Shown: in pieces, positions 1-9,200 of the stretch
How the letters are laid out: every line of letters starts with the position of its first letter
How positions within the stretch are numbered: position 1 is the stretch's first letter
NCBI GenBank assembly: GCA_963612735.1
Contig: CAVDWX010000096.1
Coordinates: forward strand, 1-34,719
Length of the DNA: 34,719 bases
Direction: 5' to 3'
Origin: CAVDWX01 sp963612735
Lineage (GTDB): Bacteria > Bacillota_I > Bacilli_A > RFN20 > CAG-826
Made by a program: the position numbers and the translations under genes
The notes under the pieces: generated by a model
Told to the model about the DNA's origin: nothing
Database searches by the model: none
Seen by the model: only the letters and a program-made list of their open reading frames with translations

Positions 1-20
1 TTTTTTAAGGAGGAAAAACT

Positions 21-809
21 ATGGCTTTTACAATTGATGGTATCGTAATTGACCGTATTCAATACGGTATTGCCGAAAGTTCAGATGGTCAAGCATTATA
101 TACATTGACTCAATTAGCAGATGCTTCTATTAACATCACTGCTGAATCAAAAGATGCAGTTGACTCTCGTGGGACTTTAATTAAACGTTTCTATACTGGT
201 AAAACTGGTGAATTTACAGCAAACAACGCATTCGTTGACTTCAACATCTTAGCTGCTAGTACAGGTTCAGATAAGAAGGTTGCTGGTGAAGGAAAATATA
301 CTTCTGGTATCCAAATGCCTTGTATCAAAACTTATAGCATTAAAGAATTAAAAGACAACAATATCACTACTGTTGATTTAAATGGTTTAGTAGAAGGTAC
401 TTGTGAAGTTATTGGTATCGCAAATAACGGTTCATTAACTGAAATTGCTACAACTAATGTCGCAGGATCTACTTTGACTTTCCCTACCAAGAAGAATGAT
501 GCTACTACTCAATGGGTTGTTAAGTATGAAAAGACATCAGCTAAAGGTGTTAAGATTATCAACTCTGCTGATGAATTCCCTTCAACTGTTAAATTAACAT
601 TAAAAGCATTAGCAATTGATCCATGTAACCCTGATATCGTTCGTGGTTGCTACATTGTTATGCCTTCATTCCAAGTTTCACCTGAAACTGAATTTAGTTT
701 AACAACTGATAGTCAATTATCATTCAACGGTACATTACAAGTTGATTACTGTTCAGCAGACAAAGAATTGTATTCAATTTACTTCGATGCTGAAGAACAA
801 GAAGCTTAA
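21..809 (+). CDS. Major tail tube protein
   Basis: 262 residues. The ATG follows an AAGGAGG ribosome binding site at 7-13. This is the expected tube subunit, which polymerises around the tape measure to form the siphovirus tail tube. Supporting features are the N-terminal beta-rich region with KRFYTGKTGEFTA (residues 55-67) and the C-terminal block YIVMPSFQVSPETEFSLTTD followed by LQVDYCS, both typical of Firmicutes phage major tail proteins. Its position, first in a block that leads to a tape-measure gene, agrees. Arginine is mostly CGT here, unlike the AGA-rich genes that follow, which fits very high expression. Two hairpins directly downstream would limit read-through and keep tube protein in excess. 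The assignment rests on motif recognition and gene order; no alignment was run. Confidence 0.85.
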   Translation: MAFTIDGIVIDRIQYGIAESSDGQALYTLTQLADASINITAESKDAVDSRGTLIKRFYTGKTGEFTANNAFVDFNILAASTGSDKKVAGEGKYTSGIQMPCIKTYSIKELKDNNITTVDLNGLVEGTCEVIGIANNGSLTEIATTNVAGSTLTFPTKKNDATTQWVVKYEKTSAKGVKIINSADEFPSTVKLTLKALAIDPCNPDIVRGCYIVMPSFQVSPETEFSLTTDSQLSFNGTLQVDYCSADKELYSIYFDAEEQEA

Positions 810-827
810 TTAAAGCTTTAAATTAAT

Positions 828-856
828 GAGAGGTCTTCCCTGACCTCTCTTATATT
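828..856 (+). terminator. Hairpin after the tail tube gene
   Basis: A perfect 8-bp stem, GAGAGGTC (828-835) with GACCTCTC (842-849), encloses a 6-base loop. The following TTATATTTATT is only a weak T-tract, so this may be a partial terminator or an RNA 3'-end stabiliser rather than a full stop. It lies 19 bases after the tube gene stop codon. Confidence 0.6.
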
Positions 857-867
857 TATTAATGAGA

Positions 868-891
868 GGCGAGATTATTCGTCTCGTTTTT
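868..891 (+). terminator. Second hairpin with T-tract after the tail tube gene
   Basis: CGAGA (870-874) pairs with TCTCG (882-886), extendable by G.T pairs at the base, and is followed by TTTTT (887-891). It sits in tandem with the hairpin at 828-849 and ends about 30 bases before the next start codon. Together they probably set a step-down in transcription between the tube gene and the rest of the tail operon. Confidence 0.55.
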
Positions 892-922
892 GATTAATCA
901 ATATAAGAAAAGGAGATATAAA

Positions 923-1309
923 ATGAAAAAAGGTATGAGAAAATGTGTTGTTTGTGGACAAGAATATGAATTCTGCCCTACTTGTGCTGAATCGGCTGAT
1001 GAACCAACTTGGAGATTAATGTTTCATGATTTAAATTGTCGTGAAATCTATAATATTTCTACTGCATATTTAGCAAAACAAATGACTAAAGAAGAAGCTA
1101 TTGAAGCTTATAAGAAAACGGACTTATCTATTCGTGACAATATTCTGCCTGATTTTCTTCAACAAGCATTAGATGAATGTATTCCGACTAAAAAAGAAGA
1201 AACTGTAAAAGAAGTTAAAGAAGATGCTGAAGTGGTTGAAGAAAAACAAATGGCGAATGCTTACCAGAAGAAATCATTTAATAATTATAAAAAGAATAAA
1301 AAGAAATAA
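923..1309 (+). CDS. Small zinc-ribbon phage protein
   Basis: 128 residues from ATG 923, chosen because AAGGAG (910-915) lies just upstream; a longer in-frame start at 890 overlaps the terminator and lacks a ribosome binding site. Near the N-terminus two CxxC pairs, CVVC (residues 8-11) and CPTC (residues 18-21), look like a zinc ribbon. A helical middle (TAYLAKQMTKEEAIEAYKKT) follows, then an acidic/basic, probably disordered tail ending in KKNKKK. Small CxxC proteins of this shape occur between tube and tape-measure genes in Firmicutes phages; their role is not established to my knowledge. Assembly factor or scaffold-like helper would be a guess from position alone. Confidence 0.75.
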   Translation: MKKGMRKCVVCGQEYEFCPTCAESADEPTWRLMFHDLNCREIYNISTAYLAKQMTKEEAIEAYKKTDLSIRDNILPDFLQQALDECIPTKKEETVKEVKEDAEVVEEKQMANAYQKKSFNNYKKNKKK

Positions 1310-1330
1310 TTAAGAAATAAATTGGAGAAA

Positions 1331-1360
1331 ACGGCTATAGATAACACTATAGCTGTTTTT
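1331..1360 (+). terminator. Rho-independent terminator
   Basis: ACGGCTATAG (1331-1340) pairs with CTATAGCTGT (1347-1356), a 10-bp stem with one G.T pair, a 6-base ATAACA loop and a TTTTT end. It separates the zinc-ribbon gene from the next gene, whose GGAGG follows at once. Within a late operon it implies partial read-through or phage antitermination. Confidence 0.75.
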
Positions 1361-1376
1361 GATTTGGAGGATATAA

Positions 1377-1607
1377 ATGGAAGAATTAACAAAAAGCCCT
1401 GTTACAGGAAAATATTATTACCCTAGTGAATGTATTCGGCTGATTAATATTAAGCAAATGCTTTTTTATATGAAAGAAGGCATTGAAATCTTAGACTTTT
1501 ATCCAAGTAAGGATTTTAAAACTCAAGACGACGTACTTGTGTTTTTAGTTAATAAGCGAGAAAGCCAAGATGCATATAAAAAATGGTTAGGAATGAAGAA
1601 TGCCTAG
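1377..1607 (+). CDS. Small conserved-looking phage protein, possibly DUF5659-like
   Basis: 76 residues, with GGAGG 6 bases before ATG. The layout is an N-terminal YYYPSE segment, then INIKQMLFYMKEGIEILDFY, then VLVFLVNKRESQDAYKKWL. The pattern of a helix with FY-(M/I)-K-G, a short strand with a hydrophobic V-F-L-V, and a C-terminal KKWL helix resembles the DUF5659-type small phage proteins. This is a recollection of shape, not a search result. The stop codon overlaps the start of the next gene by 8 bases, so the two are probably translationally coupled. No function can be assigned. Confidence 0.65.
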   Translation: MEELTKSPVTGKYYYPSECIRLINIKQMLFYMKEGIEILDFYPSKDFKTQDDVLVFLVNKRESQDAYKKWLGMKNA

Positions 1608-2043
1608 AAGTAAATATAATGTAACTTCAAACAAAGGAAAAAGAACTTACGATGGCATTATCTTTGATTCAGAGCTTGAAATGAGATTTTACAGAGGTGT
1701 TGTAATCCCAAAATATAAAGATGGAACGATTAAGAAATATGAGCTTCAAAAGGAATATATTTTACAACCAGAGTATGAACATAATAATAAAAAGATAAGG
1801 GCAATTAAATATGTTGCCGATTTTTATTTTGAATATTCTGATGGAAGAATCGAAGTCATAGATACAAAAGGCATGCCAGATAATGTGGCGTTAATTAAGC
1901 GAAAAATGATGTGGTATCTATTCCCCACCCTAGATTTTAAATGGCTTTGTTATGTAAAGAAATATGGTGGATGGATTGAATACGATGAGCTTAAAAGATT
2001 GCGCAAGCAGTCTAAATTAGAAAAGAAAAAAAAGGAGAAATAA
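1600..2043 (+). CDS. DUF1064 family protein, PD-(D/E)xK nuclease fold
   Basis: 147 residues. It resembles phage DUF1064 proteins: an N-terminal SKYN, then the DGIIFDSELEMRFY block, LQKEYILQPEY, IRAIKYVADFYFEY, and a basic C-terminus. The likely nuclease residues are visible: Glu27 in the SELE helix, Asp74 in VADFYF, and Asp88-Thr-Lys90 in EVIDTKG, which matches the (D/E)xK half of a PD-(D/E)xK site. The family is related to restriction-endonuclease-like or Holliday-junction-resolvase-like folds. It is usually met among phage DNA-metabolism genes, so its place between tube and tape-measure genes is odd. ATG 1600 overlaps the previous stop. An A8 run at 2026-2033 lies near the 3' end. Confidence 0.8.
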   Translation: MPRSKYNVTSNKGKRTYDGIIFDSELEMRFYRGVVIPKYKDGTIKKYELQKEYILQPEYEHNNKKIRAIKYVADFYFEYSDGRIEVIDTKGMPDNVALIKRKMMWYLFPTLDFKWLCYVKKYGGWIEYDELKRLRKQSKLEKKKKEK

Positions 2044-2047
2044 AGAG

Positions 2048-2629
2048 ATGGAAAAGATTAATATTTTAGATTTGGTTAATGATAATGATGAAATAAATGA
2101 AGAACTATTAAAGAAGGTTGAGTTCATTGACTTTGTAAATGAAGGTGTCGTACAAGAAGCTATTAGAAACGTTGTGCCTTCAATCGTAGATGGATATGGA
2201 GAAAGCGGAGGCTTGGTAAATTATAATATTGTCAAAATGGTTAAGACCAGTATTTTCTTTACTTTGTATTCAAATGTTACAATGTCAGATTCTATTATTG
2301 TGGATTATAACATTTTAAATAAAACTAAATTGCTTAAGAAGTTAAATAGTTATGAAGAAGATATAAGAGATACTTTCTTTGATTTCGATGAAACTTTTAT
2401 TAATGAATTAGAGTATGAGGTCGCAAAATATAGTCTTAAAAATCAATTGCAACGTATGTTGGTTAAATATTCAGTTGGTACTGATAACATCTTTGATTCA
2501 TTAGCTAAATTAATCGATAGAATTGATGAAAAGGAATTATCTGATAAGTTGATTCCTATTGCTGAAAAAATTGTAGATAAACTTCCTCAAATTTCCACAA
2601 CAGATATTATCAAATTAATGAAGAAATAA
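2048..2629 (+). CDS. Unknown helical tail-region protein, possible tail assembly chaperone
   Basis: 193 residues, acidic at the N-terminus (LVNDNDEINEELLKKVEF) and predicted almost wholly helical, with the C-terminus DIIKLMKK. AAGGAG lies about 10 bases before ATG 2048. In siphoviruses one or two chaperone genes precede the tape measure, often joined by a -1 frameshift. This protein is in the right place and of suitable size, but no chaperone motif is recognisable and no frameshifted partner was found. The next start follows 9 bases after its stop. Treat the chaperone role as inference from position. Confidence 0.7.
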   Translation: MEKINILDLVNDNDEINEELLKKVEFIDFVNEGVVQEAIRNVVPSIVDGYGESGGLVNYNIVKMVKTSIFFTLYSNVTMSDSIIVDYNILNKTKLLKKLNSYEEDIRDTFFDFDETFINELEYEVAKYSLKNQLQRMLVKYSVGTDNIFDSLAKLIDRIDEKELSDKLIPIAEKIVDKLPQISTTDIIKLMKK

Positions 2630-2638
2630 GGTGGTTAT

Positions 2639-3193
2639 ATGGTAGATATTTATTCATGGGTAGTCGAAACTGTCGAAGAAGGATTAACAAAAGATTTATC
2701 TAGTGCTGTTAAAAGTGTTGCGACTGGTGGATTGGAAGAAGGAATAAAAAGAGCTAATAAACAATTAATTGTTGGTGTTGGTACTGGAACTAACACCAAC
2801 TTTTTATATACAGCAAACCAAGTCGACACTAAAACATCTGCCAGTGGATTATCTGCCAAATTAAATATACAGTCAAAGTTTTTAAGTGAAATGGCAGTTT
2901 TTGCTAATGGATTAAGAGACGCAAATCTTTGGATATCAAGACATGGCGGTGATGATCCAGCTAATTACATTTTTGATAATTATTTTAATAAAGGTATTTA
3001 TGCTTTGCCTCAATATGCGAATACATGGGCTAGTAATCATCAAAATGGATATACAGGTAGAGGTTGGTTGAATAACGTGAATACCAATTATTTATCGGGT
3101 GTCAATTTAGAATCTTTGTTCAGTGACTCAATACCTCCTACTTGGGAAGCTTATATAGATAAAATCATAGACCAAATATTGAGCAATTTATAG
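2639..3193 (+). CDS. Unknown tail protein upstream of the tape measure
   Basis: 184 residues, with AAGGTGG just before ATG. The N-terminal third is a probable helix (IYSWVVETVEEGLTKDLSSA) followed by a Gly/Lys-rich amphipathic stretch and VGVGTGTNTNF. The C-terminal half is rich in Asn, Tyr and Trp (NHQNGYTGRGWLNNVNTNYL), more like a structural protein than an enzyme. I do not recognise the family. It directly precedes the tape-measure gene, so a role in the tail initiator complex or as a second chaperone is possible but unproven. Confidence 0.7.
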   Translation: MVDIYSWVVETVEEGLTKDLSSAVKSVATGGLEEGIKRANKQLIVGVGTGTNTNFLYTANQVDTKTSASGLSAKLNIQSKFLSEMAVFANGLRDANLWISRHGGDDPANYIFDNYFNKGIYALPQYANTWASNHQNGYTGRGWLNNVNTNYLSGVNLESLFSDSIPPTWEAYIDKIIDQILSNL

Positions 3194-3212
3194 ATAGAAA
3201 GGATGTATTAAC

Positions 3213-6200
3213 ATGGGAACATATGGACAAAAAAACGTTGACGTTGGTGTCAATCTGGATTTGCAAACAAGTGGTTTGTCAGAGTTAGAAAAAATACAGG
3301 CATCATTAGAAAAAATTTCTGGTTATTCGAATAAATCCATTTCAATAAACATGAGTGGAGTTAAATCGCTAGGAAGAGATTTGGTAAGTTTTTCAAACTC
3401 TGTTGAAACTTTACTAAAAAAAATTGGTAAACTTAACACTGAATTTCAAAGTATAGGAGCACAAAAAAGTGGCTCAAGTAACAAAGTCAGCAAAGCTACG
3501 ACTGATAGCTTAGAAAAGCAAACAAAGAAATTAAATGAATTATATGAAATTCGATCTAAGTTAGAAGATGATAATTCTAAGACGAAATTCGAAGGTATTA
3601 CAAAAGATAAAGATGTTATCCAATCTGCATATCAAGAATATGTAAATAAACTCGCTAGTGGTAAAGATACAAAAGCTTTAGCTACAGCCAGAGGTAAATT
3701 ATCAGGGTTATGGGATAACTTTATTGATAAATATGAGTCTGAGCAAAATCAATTTGGCAGTCATTTTGTTTCAGTAACAAATAAATCTGGCAAGACAGTA
3801 CAAAAAAGCTTAAAACAAGTTGGAAAACAAATAGAAGACGATATCGATAACTACGAAGGCAAATATGGTGGTCTAATAGAGGATGCACAAAAAAAATATT
3901 ATTCTGATGGCTTACCTTATAAAATGCCTATAAACACACGCTCTACTAAAGGTAGAACTCCTAAAAAATATACTGAAGATACAGTTACAAAAGCGATTAA
4001 AGATCAAGAAAAAGTAGTTCAAGATGCTCAAAATCAATATAACAAAGAATTATCTGGCGGAGATTCTTATCTTGAAAGTTTATTAAATGCTTCTTCAAGT
4101 GGAAAAGAAATACCTATTAAATTTACTGCCGAAGGAACAAATGAATTAGATAGTATATTAGAAAAGATCAAAGAAATTCCTAATACGCTAGAGAATGTAG
4201 ATTTAACTAAGATGGCTAGTTTGACTACTATGACTGAGGAGTTAAACAACCTCATTAAACAAGTAGATACCTTATCCTCTAAGTTAAATGAATTAAATAT
4301 TGGCGGAAGTAACAAGTCTCAAAAAAAGACAAAGAAATCTGCTAGCTCAAAAGATAAAGATGAATCTTTAACTGGATATACAGAACAAGATATAAAGGAC
4401 ATAAATCAGAGTGTCGCTTCATATCAAAAACAAGCGAGAGCGGATAAAAAAACAAATATCTTTGCGGGATACAAAGGCGGATTAGCAAAAAGCTTAAAAT
4501 CTCTTGGAAATAAAGAGTCTTATACTGATGCTGATTATAAAGATATGGTTTCTTTTGTAAATGCCTATGCTTCAAGTGTATCAGAATATAACAAAGGTAT
4601 AAAATCAAAAGATAAGAATAGCACACCGATTGGATCTTTAAAAGAAGAATTAAAGAAGGTTTCTACAAGACAAGATATAAAAGATTTAGGTTTTACTGAT
4701 AAACAATTATCTGGAATAGCTTCTGGCGTAGAAAAAGCTTCAAAATCATATTTAAATGCTAAAGAAAATTTAAAAACTAAATCTGCTGAAAAAATTAAAG
4801 AAGCGAAAGAGAGTAAACAAGAGGCAGAGACAAATCCTAATGCGGTTGAATTAGAATATAAGGTTAAAGTTGATAGAAGTGAGCTAGAAAATCTACAAGC
4901 TGATATATCAAAGATTGGCAATGAGCCTATTCAGATTAAACTAAAAGCTGATGATAGTAGCATTTCTGAATTAAAGCAAAATGTGCAAGATGTTCTAAAC
5001 AGCGAAAACAAAGCTAAAGCAGAACCTAAATCAAAGCCTAAAACAGAAGCTAAAACAGAGGCTAAAGTAGAAGAAAAATTAAGCGAATATGGTAAATTTG
5101 CTCCTACTGCTAAAACAACTAGGCAAGATGCAGAGAGAAACATAAAGTCTCTACTAGCAAAAGCTAGTAATAATAAGACAGGAGATTTAGGTGATGATTT
5201 CTACTCTTCCCTTTCTGAAAATATAAAGGTCTCAGATAAGCGGTATAAAAATGGTGTCGGCAATACATCAAGTGTTCAAAAGAAGCTTAAGGGATATTTA
5301 AAAGGTATTACGCCTGATAATATTATTGATGATGTAGCGCAAGACCTAAGCAAAGGTTTAGGCGAATATAAAACTAAAGCTGAAAAAGGATTAGTTAAAA
5401 CTAAAGAAGTCAATAAAGAAGCTGAAACCAAAACTACAAAAAAAGTCAGTAATAAAAAAGATAATAGTCTAGAAAATGGAGGTCTAATTTTAGACCAATT
5501 TTCTTCCTCACTAGAAAAGGCACGTACTGAATTAGAATCTTTAAAGACGCAGGCACAAGAAGCATTTAAAGGACTCATATTGGACTTAGATACATCAAAG
5601 GCTCAATCTTCAATCAATGAGTTAAAAGCTACTATAGAAGAGTTAAATACGGCTACTAATAATGTTGGCTCTACTAAAGAGGTAGATGTTGACAAAACTT
5701 TAAAATCTAATGAAAAGAAAACCAGTAAGCCTGATTATAGCATTGCAGATGATTTAAGAAATATTTTACTTAAAGATGAATCAGAAAGTTTAGAGAGCAA
5801 ATTCTCTTCCCTTTCTAATGCTTTGGGAAAAATGGGTATTAAGACTTCTGATAATAAAAAGGTGCAGGAGGTTTTAAAGAAGAATATATCTGGTTTAGTT
5901 GATAAAGCAGATGAAGATAATGTTGTTTCTCAAATTTCTGATGATTTTAAGAAATATCAAAAGAAATCTTCTGGCACCAAAAAGACTAAAACAACAAAAG
6001 AATCCGAAAGTGGTTCAGATAGTGGCAATGAGAGTGTTTCTGGTAATGTATCAGATTATAAGATTACACCAACCGTAGATACTAAAGCACTTATATCACA
6101 GATTAACTCCGTTTTAAAAGGAGCCAAGTTTGAGATACCAGTTAGTTTACAAGATGATTCTGGTGCGTTAGCAAGTCAAATTAAATCTGTAGTTGAAAAG

Positions 6201-9200
6201 TATGGTGGTGATGCTACCACATTAGAAAGCTTAAGAGCTGAAAATTTGCAACAAAAAGGTTTGATTAAAAATTTAAAACAATCTATAGATCTTTTTAAAC
6301 AAAAAGAAGAGTCAGCGATAAGGGCTACTGAAGCCGAAAATGCTCAAAAGCAAAATCAACAAAAAAAACAAAATAATAATCATTCTAACAATAAAGGGAA
6401 AAGTGTTCCTTTGGATGATTTGGAGGATATGGATGGTTCCGAGGGGAAATCTGCTAGTAAACGGAAATCTGCTAGTATCGGCTCTAAATATTTTGATGTT
6501 GAAACAAGTTTAGATTTAGATTATCGAAAAGGTGGTAATATTGAAAAAAAGGCTACACGTTTATTGGGGATTACTGATAATTTAAAATCAAATTTGTATG
6601 ACAGGCAGAATGAATTATTTGAACAAGGTATCAAGTTTGAAGATGATGATGCTTATGTCGCAATAAATGACGCATATCAGACTGCTGTATCCAGCTTAAA
6701 AACTATGATTGGTAAGGGAGCTTCTAAAGTATCTAAAGATTCTTCGTTGGGAAAAGAAATAGATAAACTTGATAATGAAGAAAATGAACAGCTAAAAGAT
6801 AATTTTTATAAGAAAATCAGTGGTTATTCATTAGATAAGAATAGCAAATATTCTTCTTTTGATATTGATAAAGATTCTATTTCAATTGATAGTTCAGGAA
6901 TGGCTTCATTCGAGGCAGTTGTTGAAAAGACAAATGGAGAAGTAAATATTTTAAAAGCTAGCCTGCAAGATGTTTCTGATTTAAGTCAAACTCTTAATAA
7001 GGATGGCAGTTTATCTGATTCCCTATTTGATGACGCTAAAGATATTACTGGTAATACTACTAATATTGGATCAAAAGATTATCAAGTTGCATCTGATTTA
7101 GAACAGCAAAATCGTAAAAACGAGAATACTGCTAAGAGGGCTAAGGAGTTATTAAAAGACTTTGAGGTTTCAAAAAAGAATTTATATGATAAACAGAATG
7201 AACTATTTGAACAAGGTGCCGATTTTGACTCGGATGAATATACTAAATTAAAAGATGATGTTATTAATAAAAGAACAGCGTTAGAAAAGACTTTAGGTAA
7301 AGGCGTTGGCAAAATAAATGAAGAGTCTAAACTTGGAAAAGATATTAAATCATCTATTGATGAACCAAATATAGGTTTAAGAGATAGAGTATATAATAAG
7401 CTAACTAAATCTTCTTTGGACAAGGATAGTAAATACTCTTCTTTTAATGTCAATAAAGATTCTATTAGCATCGATGATTCTGGAATGATTTCGTTTGAAA
7501 CTGCCGTTACTAAAGCGAATGGTGCGGTTGATACATTAAGAGTTAGTCTTCAAGGCGTTAAAGAGCTAATGGGCAATATAGACGGCAATAATATTGTTTC
7601 TGACTCCCTATTTAATAAAGGTACTAGTTTAGCTTCTGAAAGACAATTTACCGCAGAATTTGACAAGAAGCTTACAGCTTATCAAAATAAAAAGCAACAA
7701 AGAGCTAATATACAAGAAGCTCGTGATAGTGGTAGTTACAACACGGATGAAGTTGAAACGTTAGATTCTGACTTACAATCAGTCACTACCGAAGCTCAAG
7801 CTGCTGAAGCTGCTGTCGAAGCTTTATTGCAAAGTGCAAGTACATCTAGTGGAATATCTGATTCTGTTTTGGACGAAGCCAAAGAAAAATTTGAAGATAT
7901 TAAAAACGACTATACATTTGCTGATTATAACGATAAGGCAATATCTGCTTCTAATAATACCCTATCAGCTTTTGAAGAATTGACTAGCAATGGAACTAAT
8001 TATGTACCAGTAAAGTTTGAAGTCAAAGGTTCGGATAATGTCGAAACGGTTGTTGATAAAATTGAAGCTTTAAAAAAGGAAGCAGCTAATATTGATTTGA
8101 AGATTCAAGCTGGTGATTATGCTGACTCTGATGAACTTAAAGGATTAACAAATTCTCAAAGTGAACTTTTAAGCAAGGCGAAATCTATGGCAAAACAATA
8201 TACAAAGTCAGATGATTTTGTAGGTGTTATTAAAAACGGAGCTGATAATTATTGGAAAGAAGTTCAAGAAAAGTTAACTGAAAATATCAAAACGCAGCAT
8301 TCTAATGCGAGAAATATTAAATTCAAAGGTTTGAATGCAACATTTGATGATGGCACTTTGAATTATTCTGCAAAAGGCTCTATTTCGGCTTTAGATAGTA
8401 ATAATAAAGCTATACAGAATCAGATTACTGCAACTGGTAAATATATGACTTCAGGTCAGAAATTTATTGAAAATGTCCAGTCTAAGTTCAAGAGTGTTAG
8501 TGAATATTTAACTGGTTTGAACGCTGCAATGACAATTATGCAACAAATCAAACAGGGCTTCTCTACTGTTAGTACAATTGATGCTCAGTTAACTAATATC
8601 AACAAAACAATGGGTGTAACTGCTCAACAGTTGAACGAGGTTAAAACCGCTTCTGTTGATCTAGGTGTAAACTTAGGTAAATCATCTACTGAAGTATTAG
8701 ATGCTGTGTCAATCTATGCCAATGCCAATGAAACGGCTACAAGTATCGTTGAAAAAGCTAAGCCTACTGTTATGTTGTCCAATGCCAGTGGCGCTGATAC
8801 AAGTACAGCCGCTGACCAGATTCAAGGTGTTGTTAATCAGTTTAATGAGTTAGAAGGACAAGAAACACGAATTGTTAACTCTTATGAAAAGATTAGTGCG
8901 GGTCTAGGTATTGACTTTGCTAAGGGTATCAATATCATGTCTGAGGGTGTATCGAACGCAGGTTCGGTTGCCGACCAAGCAGGTTTGTCATTTGAACAGT
9001 TCGCAGCGAGCGTTGGTAAGGTTTCTGAAAAGACTCGTGCCGAAGGTTCTACTATCGGTAATGCTTATAAGACCATTTTAGCGAGAACCTCCCGGTCAAA
9101 ATCAGCGGACGAAGATGTTTCAGCAGATGATAGAAGTAATGCTGCTAAGGCATTAAAATCAATCGGTATCGATGTTTATGATGCTAATGGCGAGTATCAA

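Noticed and set aside
2026..2034. A8-G run as a tail-chaperone frameshift site joining the DUF1064 gene to the next gene
   Set aside because: A -1 shift does not lead into the next frame; only +1 or -2 would. The next gene has its own AAGGAG and ATG.
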